64,000 nt of DNA, taken from contig NZ_CP080525.1 of the NCBI RefSeq assembly GCF_024746815.1, positions 5,388,501-5,452,500 of the forward strand, written 5' to 3'. Positions 41,421 through 50,949 of the stretch are shown piece by piece. Origin of the DNA: Mesorhizobium sp. AR07 (lineage in GTDB: Bacteria; Pseudomonadota; Alphaproteobacteria; Rhizobiales; Rhizobiaceae). The position numbers and the translations under genes are program-made. Each line of letters starts with the position of its first letter. Position 1 is the first letter of the stretch. The notes under the pieces were generated by a model. That model was not told where the DNA came from. It was given only the letters and a program-made list of their open reading frames with translations, and ran no database searches.

Positions 41421-44400
41421 TTATTTGCGCGCCAGCAGGGCCTTGACCAGTTCTTCATCGACCGCGCCGGTCGCCGGCAGCTTGTTGTCGGTCTGGAAAG
41501 CCATGATAGCGATCTTCGTCTTCTGGCCCATCTTGCCGTCGGCGCCGCCTGCGTCGTAGCCGTTCTTGTTGAGAATCCGCTGGATGTTCTGGACGGCCTT
41601 CTTCATGTCGATGCTGGCGGTCGTCTGCGGTGTGCCGTCCTGCCAGGATTCGGGAATGTCGGCCGAATTGGTTGCGGCATCCAGCGGCTTGGCCTTCCAC
41701 AGTTCGGCCGCGGCACGGGCGCGTTCGAGCTGTTCGGGCCGCAGCGCGTTGGCGATCTCGTCGCGCTTGGCCGCGGCATCCTTGTCGCCGGTCTTGGCGA
41801 CGAGCGCGAACCATTTGTACGATTCCTCGAGGTTCTGCTTCATGCCGACGCCCTTGGCGGCCAGGATGCCGAGATTGAACTGGCTGTCCTTGACGCCGAC
41901 GTCCGCCGCCGCCTGGAACCAGTGCGCGGCCGATTCATTGTCTGTCACGCCATCCGCTGCCATGGCGAACAGCACGGCCAGATTGTGCATGGCGCTGGCA
42001 TTGCCCTGCTCGGCGGCGAGCTGGTACCAGGTCTTGGCTTTCTTGATGTCGCGCGCGACGCCGATGCCCTTCTCGTAGAAATTGCCGATGCGGTACTGGG
42101 CCGGCGCGAAGCCGAGTTCCGCTGATTTCTCGTACCATTTGGCGGCTGCCGCCATGTCTTCCTTGACGCCGCGCGACTCGGCATAGCGCGAGCCGATCTC
42201 GAACAGCGCCTTGGCGTCGCCATTGCCGGCGGCATCGCGCAAGGCGACCGGGCCGGCGTTGGTGGGAATGTCGATCTTGGCCGTGGCCGCCACTGAGGAA
42301 GCGTCGGCCGGCGGCACAGCGCCGGTAGTGTCCTTGGCGGTGGTAGGCTCAACTGCCATCGGCTGGGTGCCGGTATCAGCATCGCTCGCTTGCGCGTCAG
42401 TTCCGGCAGTCGGAGCCGAAGCTGTCGTGTCGAGCGTCGCCGCGCTCGCATCGGCGGGCGTGGCCGAAGCGACAGGCGCGGGAGCCGGTTCGGCGGTCGG
42501 CGCGGCGTCCATCGACGGCTCGACGGCTGGTGGCGTCGCCATCGCGCTTTGCGTCGCCATCTCGTCCTTGGTCACCGGCTGGGATGGCTCGGCCTGTCTG
42601 ACGTCATGGGCTGGCGAGGCTTCGACTGCCGAGGCCTGAACGTCCGTCTTGGGTTGGCTGGCACTGTCGACCGAGGCGGTTTGCACCGGTTGCGAGGCGA
42701 CGACCGGCGCGGCATCGTTGCTCGCCACCTGCGCCGGATCGGCGAAGAAGGCCTTGCCCAGCTGCAGGCCGCTCAGCGCCAGCAGGATCGCGGTTGTCCC
42801 CATCAGGATCGGCTTGCGCCTCGTCTTGAGCAGGTCGCCGATCCGCAACGCCTTCACCGGTCCGGTCATCGTCGACTGGCGCTTGAGCGCATCGGCCTCG
42901 GCGGCCGCGGCCTGCGCCGCGCGCCGTGCGGCGGCGATGAAATCCGACTTCGCGGCGTCGGTGTCGTTGGGCTTGGCCGGTTGGCCGCGCTCGTCACGCA
43001 CGCGCTTCATGATGGCATTGAGGTCAGGCGCGCCGGAGCCGGGCTCCAGCGGCCGGTTGGCCATTTTCGGGTCGAGCGGTTCGTCGAGGTCGACGCTCGG
43101 TGTCGAGGCACTCGGCGCCGAGCCGGCCAGCGGCGGAACGTCCGCCTCCTTCTTGCCCCTGAATGCCCGTGCCAGCCCGCCAAACATCGATTTGCGACCG
43201 CCTGCCTGTCCGCTTTTCTCGGCGATCGTGTCGGAACCGAGCGCCGCCATCGCAGCGGCAGCGGCGGCCTCGGCAGGTGTGCGCGTGCCCAGGTCGCTAC
43301 GCGTGCCCAGGCCCCCATGCGTGCCCAGGTCGCCGCGCGGTTCGTTGCGTAAAATGGCGGCGGCGCGGCCATCGAGATCGGCCATGTCTCCGGTCAATGG
43401 CATCGGCTGGTCGATATCCATCGACGGCGCGTCGACGGCGATCTTGGAGGACCGTGCGCGGCGCTTGCCGGCCGCCTCGTCCGGTCGCACGTCGAGGAGT
43501 TCGCTGACCGCTTCGGCCGGCTCGCCGGGGTCCAGCGACCCCAGCCGGTCGACGATCTTGAGCAACGTGTCGTGGATGGCCTCGAACGTTCTCGAATTGC
43601 GCTCGTCCGAGCGCCGCGTCAGCGTCTCGAGCGTCTTCAGGTCCTGGGCCAGGCCGGAAACGGCTGTGGTGTTGGCGCTCGAACCGGCCAGCGAACGCAC
43701 CGCGTTCTCGGCCGCTTCGCGCGCCGCGCCGAGGATGGAATCGCGGGTTCCGGCCAGCGACTTCTCGATCTCGTTGAGACGCGGGCTGATGTCCTCGAAT
43801 TCCGGCAGCGGCATGCTGGGCCTGGAAAGATGGGCAGTCAGGCCGGCGACCTGCGCCTCCAGGCTGCGGATCAGCGCCGGATCGATGCCGGCCACCTGCG
43901 CGGCCGATGCATCCAGCCGGCTTGAAATGTCTTCGAGCCGGCTTTCCAGGCCACGGATCGCCGCTTCGCCCGCGGGATCGGGGACGCGCGTTTCGATGCG
44001 CTTGGCCAGCGCGGTGAAGCGGGCGTCGATGGCTTCCATGATGCCGGCGCTGTCGACTTGCGGCATGCGCTGGTCCAGCCTGTCGGCAACCTCGTCAAGC
44101 CGGCGTTCGAGATCGCGAAACAGCATGTTGCCCTGTTCGATGGCGTCGCCCTGGCGGCGTTCCATCATGCCGGACAACACGTCGAAGCGTTGCTCCAGCC
44201 CATGGAAGATGTAGTCGGCGTCGGGCATGGCAGGCGCCTGGTCGATCTTGTCGGCGATGAGCGCGATCTGCCTGGCCAGGCGCTCCATCGCCTGTTCGGG
44301 CAAATTGGCGCGGCCGGCGAGCTCGTCGACCCGGCTCGACAGCGTGCTCAGCCGGTCCATGACCGCATTGCCCGGGCGATCCTGCGCCACTTCCTCGATC

Positions 44401-45464
44401 TGCTGGGCAAGCGAGTCGATGCGCTTCTCGATGCGCTCGAAAGCCTCGTGGTCGAATGAATTGGCTTGCGCCGCGACGGTCGAGGCAACGATGGCGCGGG
44501 AAATCTCGTCCAGCCGCTCGTCGATCATGCCAAGCGTGTCGCTGCCACGATTGTCCTGCTGGCTGGCGAAGTGATCGACGGCGCCGGCAAGCGTGCGCAC
44601 CTTTTCCTCGAGCGAGCGCATCGACAGCGATTCCGGCAGATTGTTGACGGCGTTGCTGATCTGGTCCAGCCGGTCGGTCAGAACAGACAGGCCGGTGTCG
44701 TCCGAGCGCTTGCGCTGGTCGGCGTCGACGCGGTCTTCGAAGGCCGACCAGCGGCGATCGAAATCGTCCCAGCGGCGGTCGACCTTCTGCACGCTCTCCT
44801 CGCGCGCCAACGTGTCGAGCGCGGCTTTGACCTGCTCGAGCTCGAGCCTCAGCATGTTGACGCTTCTGTCGTCGCTCTTCTCGGCCAGTGTCTGGATGGC
44901 GCCGGAGAGCCGTTCGAACTCAAGGCCGAGTTCGGCGCTGCCCTTGGCCGAGGCGCCAGGCTTGGCGCCCGATTGGAAAGCCCGCTCGATGTCCTTGCGC
45001 AGCGCTTCGAATTCCCGCTGCAGTCCGGCCGTCATCTGGTGACGCAGTTCCTCGCGCATGCCGCGCAACTCGCCAGCGATCTTGCCGACCATGGCAACGC
45101 CGTCTTCCTGGCCGCGGACGCGATCGATGTCGCGGGCGATGGCCTGGTAATTCTGCTCGAAAGCGGCGGCGGGCTGCATCGGGCTTTTCGGGCGCGGTGC
45201 CGGCTGCGGATCCTCGTACCAGCGCTGCTGGCCGGACGGTTGGCCAGAGGGTTGGCGAGCGGGTTGGCCAGACGGTTGGCCAGCGGGATAGCGCGCCTCA
45301 GTGCCGTATTGGCGGGGCTCGGGACGTGCCATCGGGTCCTCGCGCGTGCGCTCCAGCCGCTGCTCCAGCGTTTCGAGGGAACGGTTCAACTGCTCGAGCG
45401 TGGTCTGCGGCCTGCGCTGCCTGCCGGCGTTGAGAGTGTCGAGATAGGACCGCTTGCTGTTCAT
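41421..45464 (-). CDS. podJ: Polar localisation factor PodJ-like protein (coiled coil, Sel1 repeats, peptidoglycan-binding domain)
   Basis: The 1347-residue protein has a long cytoplasmic N-terminal part with repeated coiled-coil segments (about residues 20-660) and a low-complexity linker. One membrane helix follows near residues 880-900 (ILMGTTAILLALSGLQL). The periplasmic part has an Ala/Pro/Thr-rich stretch, several Sel1-type repeats (about residues 1070-1240, for example APAQYRIGNFYEKGIGVARD) and a C-terminal PG_binding_1 domain. This layout matches PodJ, which marks the new pole in Caulobacter and Agrobacterium. Nearby pilus and gcrA genes fit cell-cycle polarity. Confidence 0.85.
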   Translation of the reverse strand: MNSKRSYLDTLNAGRQRRPQTTLEQLNRSLETLEQRLERTREDPMARPEPRQYGTEARYPAGQPSGQPARQPSGQPSGQQRWYEDPQPAPRPKSPMQPAAAFEQNYQAIARDIDRVRGQEDGVAMVGKIAGELRGMREELRHQMTAGLQREFEALRKDIERAFQSGAKPGASAKGSAELGLEFERLSGAIQTLAEKSDDRSVNMLRLELEQVKAALDTLAREESVQKVDRRWDDFDRRWSAFEDRVDADQRKRSDDTGLSVLTDRLDQISNAVNNLPESLSMRSLEEKVRTLAGAVDHFASQQDNRGSDTLGMIDERLDEISRAIVASTVAAQANSFDHEAFERIEKRIDSLAQQIEEVAQDRPGNAVMDRLSTLSSRVDELAGRANLPEQAMERLARQIALIADKIDQAPAMPDADYIFHGLEQRFDVLSGMMERRQGDAIEQGNMLFRDLERRLDEVADRLDQRMPQVDSAGIMEAIDARFTALAKRIETRVPDPAGEAAIRGLESRLEDISSRLDASAAQVAGIDPALIRSLEAQVAGLTAHLSRPSMPLPEFEDISPRLNEIEKSLAGTRDSILGAAREAAENAVRSLAGSSANTTAVSGLAQDLKTLETLTRRSDERNSRTFEAIHDTLLKIVDRLGSLDPGEPAEAVSELLDVRPDEAAGKRRARSSKIAVDAPSMDIDQPMPLTGDMADLDGRAAAILRNEPRGDLGTHGGLGTRSDLGTRTPAEAAAAAAMAALGSDTIAEKSGQAGGRKSMFGGLARAFRGKKEADVPPLAGSAPSASTPSVDLDEPLDPKMANRPLEPGSGAPDLNAIMKRVRDERGQPAKPNDTDAAKSDFIAAARRAAQAAAAEADALKRQSTMTGPVKALRIGDLLKTRRKPILMGTTAILLALSGLQLGKAFFADPAQVASNDAAPVVASQPVQTASVDSASQPKTDVQASAVEASPAHDVRQAEPSQPVTKDEMATQSAMATPPAVEPSMDAAPTAEPAPAPVASATPADASAATLDTTASAPTAGTDAQASDADTGTQPMAVEPTTAKDTTGAVPPADASSVAATAKIDIPTNAGPVALRDAAGNGDAKALFEIGSRYAESRGVKEDMAAAAKWYEKSAELGFAPAQYRIGNFYEKGIGVARDIKKAKTWYQLAAEQGNASAMHNLAVLFAMAADGVTDNESAAHWFQAAADVGVKDSQFNLGILAAKGVGMKQNLEESYKWFALVAKTGDKDAAAKRDEIANALRPEQLERARAAAELWKAKPLDAATNSADIPESWQDGTPQTTASIDMKKAVQNIQRILNKNGYDAGGADGKMGQKTKIAIMAFQTDNKLPATGAVDEELVKALLARK

Positions 45465-45912
45465 CGGTGCGTCCGTCTTTCAGAATGGCTGGCTCGCGGC
45501 CAGCGCCCCCAAAGTCCCTGCCGGAACGAGGCGACCGGCGGCCATGCCGCAGTGGAAGACGAGCTTCCCGGGTTCTCACCCGCGCTCCGAAAAACCGTGA
45601 AAAATTCGATACAGGATAAACACGGGTAGCCGACGCGCCCACATTTCGCCCAACGTGGTAAACAACGCGTTAACCAAACTTAAGAAATTGCAAGGGTGTG
45701 ATTGTTGCCCTGACGGTGCGGCATAAAGCTCGGCTTTCAGAACGCCCTTGCGTCATGAGGCGGCTATCGGTATAGAATTGACGTAAACGTAAACGGCGCA
45801 TCGAGCGTGCTGTTTGCGATTTGTTTGTTGAAACCACGACAGGAAGCACGCCCCCGCTTCCAGTCAGGCGACGAAGGTCCAGGACCGCGACGCCACCAGA
45901 CGGGGAAAGCCA
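45465..45912. other. Divergent control region between podJ and the MerR-type regulator gene
   Basis: This 448-bp region holds no gene I can support. It must contain the podJ promoter (minus strand) and the merR promoter (plus strand). The only clear motif is the operator-like sequence at 45778-45795. Confidence 0.6.
45778..45795 (+). promoter_or_regulatory. Candidate MerR/LiuR-type operator in the promoter of its own gene
   Basis: TTGACGTAAACGTAAACG shares the TTGACG and AAACG half-sites with the palindrome at 46551. It lies about 120 bp upstream of the MerR-family gene and its TTGACG could double as a -35 element. Autoregulation is inferred. Confidence 0.5.
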
Positions 45913-46380
45913 GTGACCATGAAGCTTATCTCGGCCGGCGAGACCGCGGCCAATACCAACACTATGTCAGTCGAAGCCGGCGAGGACCTTGTCCGCATCG
46001 GCGAGATGGCCAAGAAGTATGGCGTGACGCTGCGCACGCTGCGTTTCTATGAAGACAAGGGCCTGCTCAACCCGCAGCGCGACGGTTCGACCCGTCTCTA
46101 CACGCGCCGCGACAAGGCCCGGCTGAAGCTGATCCTGCTTGGCCGCAAGGTCGGGTTCTCGTTGCGCGACGTCAAGCAGATGATGGACCTCTACGATCCG
46201 ACCGGTTCCAACACCAAGCAGTTGCGGTTGGCGCTGGACAAGTCGGAAAAGCAGCTTGCCCGCCTGCAGAAGCAGCGGGCGCTGATCGACGACGCCATCA
46301 ACGAGCTGAGCGGTTCGATGTCGGCGGTACGCCAGATGCTGGCCGAGCGTTCGGCACCGCAGGCGAGCGTCGCCGGCTAA
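45913..46380 (+). CDS. MerR-family regulator of fatty-acid degradation (LiuR-like)
   Basis: This 155-residue regulator has the MerR winged helix (VRIGEMAKKYGVTLRTLRFYEDKGLL), the wing (GSTRLYTRRDKARLKLILLGRKVGFSLRDVKQMMDLY) and a coiled-coil dimerisation helix (residues 110-140). No cysteine cluster for metals is present. Alphaproteobacterial MerR proteins next to acyl-CoA dehydrogenases include LiuR, which controls branched-chain amino-acid or fatty-acid catabolism. Start GTG 45913 has GGGGAAAG 5 bp upstream; ATG 45919 is an alternative. It heads the beta-oxidation cluster. Confidence 0.86.
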   Translation: MTMKLISAGETAANTNTMSVEAGEDLVRIGEMAKKYGVTLRTLRFYEDKGLLNPQRDGSTRLYTRRDKARLKLILLGRKVGFSLRDVKQMMDLYDPTGSNTKQLRLALDKSEKQLARLQKQRALIDDAINELSGSMSAVRQMLAERSAPQASVAG

Positions 46381-46550
46381 GCAGAGCTGCTGATTTCCGA
46401 CCATCAAAGCCGCGTAGCCCTGCCGCTCGGCTTTTCGTTGTTCCCCGGTTGCTTGCCACGCAGCTCTTCGGATTGCTTTGCACTGGCTTGCGCGTCGCCG
46501 CGCCGCTACGTTCGTTGTGTGTGGTGGGCGGAAATCTTGTCGCATCGAAA

Positions 46551-46578
46551 AAATTGACGTTTACGCAAACGTCAATTT
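46551..46578. promoter_or_regulatory. Perfect palindromic operator upstream of the beta-oxidation operon
   Basis: Left arm AAATTGACGTTT (46551-46562) and right arm AAACGTCAATTT (46567-46578) are exact inverted repeats around ACGC. It lies 82 bp upstream of the first acyl-CoA dehydrogenase start and shares half-sites with the motif upstream of the MerR-type gene. That makes it the likely binding site of the MerR protein. MerR-type sites often sit inside the promoter spacer; TTGACG within the left arm could be the -35. Confidence 0.75.
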
Positions 46579-46659
46579 TTGCTATCCCCGCTTCGACATT
46601 GGCCCGCTAGCCGCGCACGGCTTGATTTCGGGGCCAAATCCGCATGGTGGAGGAAAAGC

Positions 46660-48471
46660 ATGCCGATCTACAGGGCTCCGGTCCAGGACACGCTGTTCGT
46701 GCTCAACGAGGTGCTGGGCTATCAGCGCTACTCGAACCTTCCCGGATTTTCCGACGCCACGCCCGACGTGCTGGAGGCGATCCTCGCCGAAGGCGCCAAG
46801 CTCGCCGAAAACGTAATGCATCCGCTGAACCGTGTCGGTGACATGGAAGGCTGCGTCCGTCACGACGACGGCTCGGTGACGACGCCGAAGGGCTTCAGGC
46901 AAGCCTTCGACCAGTATCGCGAGGGTGGCTGGATGGGTCTGGCCGCGCCGGTCGAGTTCGGCGGCCAGGGCCTGCCCTATGCCGTGCATACCGCCGTCGC
47001 CGAATACATGGTGTCAGCCAACATGTCGCTGATGATGTATCCGGGCCTGACGCAAGGCGCGATCGCGGCGATCATCACCCACGGCACCGACGAGCAGAAG
47101 GCGACGTGGTTGCCGAAGATGATCGAAGGTGCCTGGACCGGCACCATGAACCTGACCGAGCCGCATTGCGGCACCGATCTCGGCCTGTTGCGCACCAAGG
47201 CTGTGCCGAACGGCGATGGCACCTACAAGATCTCAGGCCAGAAGATCTTCATCTCGGCCGGCGAGCACGACATGTCGGACAACATCGTGCATCTGGTGCT
47301 GGCCCGCATCGAGGGCGCGCCGGAAGGCGTCAAGGGCATCTCGCTGTTCATCGTGCCGAAGCTCATGCTCGACGCTTCGGGCAATCCGGGCGACAGGAAC
47401 ACCGTCTCCTGCGGCTCGATCGAGGAGAAGATGGGCATCCACGGCAATTCGACCTGCGTCATGAACTATGACGAGGCCGAAGGCACGCTGCTCGGTGAAG
47501 CCAATGGCGGCTTGAAGGCGATGTTCACGATGATGAACGAGGCGCGCCTTGGCGTCGGCCTGCAAGGGCTGTCGCTGTCGGAGATCGCCTACCAGAACGC
47601 CGTCGCCTACGCCAAGGACCGCTTGCAGGGCCGCTCGCTGTCGGGGCCGAAGGCACCGGACAAGAAGGCCGATCCGATCATCGTCCATCCCGACATCCGC
47701 CGCGGCCTGATGACCATGAAGGCCTTCAACGAGGCCGGCCGCGCGCTGGCGCTGTGGACGGCGATCAAGTCCGATATCGCCCACCGCTCTGACGACGACA
47801 AGGACCGCCAGGCCGCCGACGACTACACCGGCCTGATGACCCCGGTGGTCAAGGGTGTGCTCACCGATAAGGGCTTCGACCACGCCGTCATGGCGCAGCA
47901 GGTGTTCGGCGGTCATGGCTACATCGAAGAGCACGGCATGAGCCAATTCGTGCGCGATGCCCGCATCGCCATGATCTATGAAGGCGCCAACGGCATCCAG
48001 GCGCTAGACCTCGTCGGCCGCAAGCTCGGTTTGAATGGCGGCCGCGCCGTGCAGGCCTTCTTCAAGGAGGTCAGCGAATTCTGCGAGGAAAACCGTTCCG
48101 ACGAGAAGATGGCGCCGTTCACCAAGGCGCTGAAGAAGGGCCTCAACGATTTGCAGGCGGCGACCATGTGGTTGCTGCAGAACGGTATGGCCAAGCCCGA
48201 CAATGCCGGCGCCGCCTCGACCGATTTCATGCATCTCTTCGGCCTTGTGGCGCTGGGTTACATGTGGGCGCAGATGGCCAAGGTGGCGCTTGGCAAGGCG
48301 GACGCCAACGGCTCCCAATCTTCCTATGAAAACAAGGTGGCCTTCTACGACAACAAGGTCGTGACGGCGCGCTTCTTCATGGAGCGGATCATGCCGGAGA
48401 CCGGCGCTCATCTCGCCCGCATTTCGAGCGGTGCCGACACATTGATGGCCCTGCCGGCGGAAGCGTTCTAA
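46660..48471 (+). CDS. Acyl-CoA dehydrogenase, long form (about 600 residues)
   Basis: The 603-residue flavoprotein oxidises acyl-CoA to trans-2-enoyl-CoA. It has an acyl-CoA dehydrogenase N-terminal extension (MPIYRAPVQDTLFVLNEVLGY), the FAD/substrate segments MNLTEPHCGTDLGLLRT and ISGQKIFISAGEHD, the C-terminal helical domain with QVFGGHGYIEEHGMSQFVRDARI and the active-site strand YEGANGIQALDL. A further C-terminal domain is typical of the DmdC/FadE-like subgroup. ATG 46660 has GGTGGAGGAAAA upstream. It is the first gene of the MerR-controlled operon. Confidence 0.9.
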   Translation: MPIYRAPVQDTLFVLNEVLGYQRYSNLPGFSDATPDVLEAILAEGAKLAENVMHPLNRVGDMEGCVRHDDGSVTTPKGFRQAFDQYREGGWMGLAAPVEFGGQGLPYAVHTAVAEYMVSANMSLMMYPGLTQGAIAAIITHGTDEQKATWLPKMIEGAWTGTMNLTEPHCGTDLGLLRTKAVPNGDGTYKISGQKIFISAGEHDMSDNIVHLVLARIEGAPEGVKGISLFIVPKLMLDASGNPGDRNTVSCGSIEEKMGIHGNSTCVMNYDEAEGTLLGEANGGLKAMFTMMNEARLGVGLQGLSLSEIAYQNAVAYAKDRLQGRSLSGPKAPDKKADPIIVHPDIRRGLMTMKAFNEAGRALALWTAIKSDIAHRSDDDKDRQAADDYTGLMTPVVKGVLTDKGFDHAVMAQQVFGGHGYIEEHGMSQFVRDARIAMIYEGANGIQALDLVGRKLGLNGGRAVQAFFKEVSEFCEENRSDEKMAPFTKALKKGLNDLQAATMWLLQNGMAKPDNAGAASTDFMHLFGLVALGYMWAQMAKVALGKADANGSQSSYENKVAFYDNKVVTARFFMERIMPETGAHLARISSGADTLMALPAEAF

Positions 48472-48522
48472 GCTCGACCGGCCGGCACCGCCGGCCTTGT
48501 CTGTCGATACGCGGAGGAAATC

Positions 48523-49695
48523 GTGGCGACAAATCCCGCCGAAGTGCTCTCTTTGCCAAGGCCCGCCTGGGCTGCGGATGAGGTCGGCATGCTCTACGAC
48601 ATGGCACAACGCTTCATGTCGGAGGAAATCGCGCCGCGCTACGACGAGTTCGAAAAGAACGAGATGGTCGACCGCGAGAGCTGGTTGAAGGCGGGAGCTG
48701 CCGGTCTGCTCTGCGCCTCGATGCCGGAGGAGTATGGCGGCTCGGGCGGTACGTTCGCGCATGAGAGCGCCATCATCGAGGCCATCGGCCATGTCGGTGT
48801 CGACGGTTTCGGCATCGGCCTGCACAATTCGATCGTCGCCCCCTACATCCTCCATTACGGCTCCGAGGAGCAGAAGAAGAAATGGCTGCCGAGACTGGCG
48901 ACCGGCGAACTGATCGGCGCCATCGCCATGACCGAGCCCGGCGCCGGCTCCGACCTGCAGGGCGTCAAGACGCGAGCCGAGAGGGATGGCAATCAGTACA
49001 AGATCAACGGTTCCAAGACCTTCATCACCAATGGCCAGCTTGCCAACTTCATCATCGTCGTCACCAAGACCGATCCGGAGAAGGGCGCCAAGGGCACCTC
49101 ACTGATCGTCGTCGAGACCGATGAGGTCGAAGGTTTCCAGCGCGGCCGCAACCTCGACAAGATCGGGCTGAAGGCCAACGACACGTCGGAGCTGTTCTTC
49201 AACGACATGCGCGTGCCGACCTCCAACCTGCTCGGCCACGAAGAAGGGCAGGGCTTTGTCCAGCTGATGCAGCAATTGCCGCAGGAGCGGCTGCAGATCG
49301 GCACCGGGGCGATTGCCATGATCGAGCGGGCGCTGGCGCTGACCATCGACTACGTCAAGGAGCGCAAGGCGTTCGGCAAGGCGATCATCGACTTCCAGAA
49401 CACCCAGTTCAAGCTGGCCGAGCTGAAGACCGAGGCGACCATCGGCCGTGTCTTCTACAATGATTGCGTGACCCGTCACATCGCCGGCGGGCTCGACCCG
49501 GTGACCGCGTCGATGGCCAAATACTGGCTCAGCGACCTGCAGGGAAAAGTCGTCGACGAATGCCTTCAATTGCATGGCGGCTATGGCTACATGAATGAAT
49601 ATCCGATCGCCCGCATGTTCCGCGACGCTCGCGTCCAGCGCATCTACGGCGGCACCAACGAGATCATGAAATTGCTGATCGGACGCTCGCTCTGA
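48523..49695 (+). CDS. Acyl-CoA dehydrogenase (classic 390-residue form)
   Basis: The 390-residue homotetrameric flavoprotein carries MTEPGAGSDLQGVKTRAERDG and INGSKTFITNGQLANF, the two acyl-CoA dehydrogenase signature regions. The C-terminal QLHGGYGYMNEYPIARMFRDARVQRIYGGTNEIMKLLIGRSL holds the catalytic glutamate in YGGTNE. GTG 48523 has CGGAGGAAAT upstream. Together with the larger enzyme it gives the operon two dehydrogenases, perhaps for different chain lengths or branched substrates. Confidence 0.92.
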   Translation: MATNPAEVLSLPRPAWAADEVGMLYDMAQRFMSEEIAPRYDEFEKNEMVDRESWLKAGAAGLLCASMPEEYGGSGGTFAHESAIIEAIGHVGVDGFGIGLHNSIVAPYILHYGSEEQKKKWLPRLATGELIGAIAMTEPGAGSDLQGVKTRAERDGNQYKINGSKTFITNGQLANFIIVVTKTDPEKGAKGTSLIVVETDEVEGFQRGRNLDKIGLKANDTSELFFNDMRVPTSNLLGHEEGQGFVQLMQQLPQERLQIGTGAIAMIERALALTIDYVKERKAFGKAIIDFQNTQFKLAELKTEATIGRVFYNDCVTRHIAGGLDPVTASMAKYWLSDLQGKVVDECLQLHGGYGYMNEYPIARMFRDARVQRIYGGTNEIMKLLIGRSL

Positions 49696-49726
49696 GCTGC
49701 GTTCGATAAACCCAAGGAGCAAGAAA

Positions 49727-50935
49727 ATGGCTGAGGCTTATGTCTATGACGCGGTGCGCACGCCGCGCGGCAAGGGCAAGAAGGACGGATCGCTGCACGA
49801 GGTGCCGGCGGTGCGGCTTGCCGCCAAGACGCTCGAGGCGTTGCGCGACCGCAACGGGCTCGACACCGGCACTGTCGACGACATCATCTTCGGCTGCGTC
49901 GATCCGGTCGGCGAGGCGGGCTCGGTCATTCCGCGCGCCGCCGCCTTCGAGGCCGGCTACGACACCAGGGCGCCCGGCATGCAGATCTCGCGCTTCTGCG
50001 CCTCGGGCCTCGACGCCATCAATTTCGGTGCTGCCAAGATTGCGCAGGGTGCCGACGAGATCGTCATCGCCGGCGGCGTCGAATCGATGTCGCGCGTCGG
50101 CATGGGTGCCTCCGGTGGCGCCTGGTTCATGGACCCTTCGGTCGGCCTGCCCGGCTGGTTTGTGCCGCAGGGCATCTCGGCCGACCTGATCGCCACCAAA
50201 TACGGCTTCTCGCGCGACGACGTCGACGCCTATGCGGTCGAGAGCCAGAAGCGCGCGGCAAAATCCTGGGCCGATGGCCGCTTCAAGAAATCCGTCATTC
50301 CGGTCAAGGACCAGAACGGCCTGACCATCCTCGACCATGACGAGCATATGAGGCCGTCGACCGACATGCAGTCGCTGGCCTCGCTCAACCCGTCCTTCGT
50401 CATGCCCGGCGAAATGGGCGGCTTCGATGCCGTCGCGGTGCAGAAGCACCCCGAGGTGGAAGAGGTCAACCACGTCCACCATGCCGGCAATTCGTCCGGC
50501 ATCGTCGATGGTGCAGCCGCCGTGCTGCTCGGCTCGAAGAAGGCCGGCAAGGCGATGGGCCTGAAGCCGCGTGCCCGCATCCGCACTTTCGCCAACATCG
50601 GCTCCGAGCCGGTGCTGATGCTGACCGGTCCGGTCGACGTCACCGAGAAGCTGTTGAAGCGGGCCAAGATGAAGCTGTCCGACATAGACCTGTTCGAACT
50701 CAACGAGGCTTTTGCCTCGGTGGTGCTGCGCTACATGCAGGCCTTCGACATCGAGCACGACAGGATCAATGTCAATGGCGGCGCCATCGCCATGGGCCAT
50801 CCGCTCGGCGCCACCGGCGCGATGATCTTCGGCACGGTGCTGGACGAACTCGAGCGCCGCGACCTCAACACCGCGCTGATAACGCTGTGCATCGGCGCCG
50901 GCATGGGCACCGCAACGATCATCGAACGCGTCTGA
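49727..50935 (+). CDS. Acetyl-CoA C-acyltransferase (thiolase)
   Basis: The 402-residue thiolase catalyses the last step of beta-oxidation, cleaving 3-ketoacyl-CoA. The nucleophilic Cys91 is in SRFCASGLDAINF, the conserved histidine in NGGAIAMGHPLGATGA and the second cysteine in LCIGAGMGTA. ATG 49727 has CAAGGAGCAAGAAA upstream. It lies 31 bp after the dehydrogenase and 14 bp before the multifunctional protein gene, so it is the FadA partner of that protein. Confidence 0.92.
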   Translation: MAEAYVYDAVRTPRGKGKKDGSLHEVPAVRLAAKTLEALRDRNGLDTGTVDDIIFGCVDPVGEAGSVIPRAAAFEAGYDTRAPGMQISRFCASGLDAINFGAAKIAQGADEIVIAGGVESMSRVGMGASGGAWFMDPSVGLPGWFVPQGISADLIATKYGFSRDDVDAYAVESQKRAAKSWADGRFKKSVIPVKDQNGLTILDHDEHMRPSTDMQSLASLNPSFVMPGEMGGFDAVAVQKHPEVEEVNHVHHAGNSSGIVDGAAAVLLGSKKAGKAMGLKPRARIRTFANIGSEPVLMLTGPVDVTEKLLKRAKMKLSDIDLFELNEAFASVVLRYMQAFDIEHDRINVNGGAIAMGHPLGATGAMIFGTVLDELERRDLNTALITLCIGAGMGTATIIERV

Positions 50936-50949
50936 CGGGGAGAGAAAAC

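Noticed and set aside
40293..42125. A 610-codon plus-strand open frame across tauE and podJ
   Set aside because: It crosses two real minus-strand genes and their gap, and its Gln/His/Asp-rich sequence is typical of antisense frames.
45672..45685. TTAACCAAACTTAA upstream of podJ as a CtrA box
   Set aside because: The spacing between the TTAA halves is 6 bp, not the 7 bp required by the consensus.
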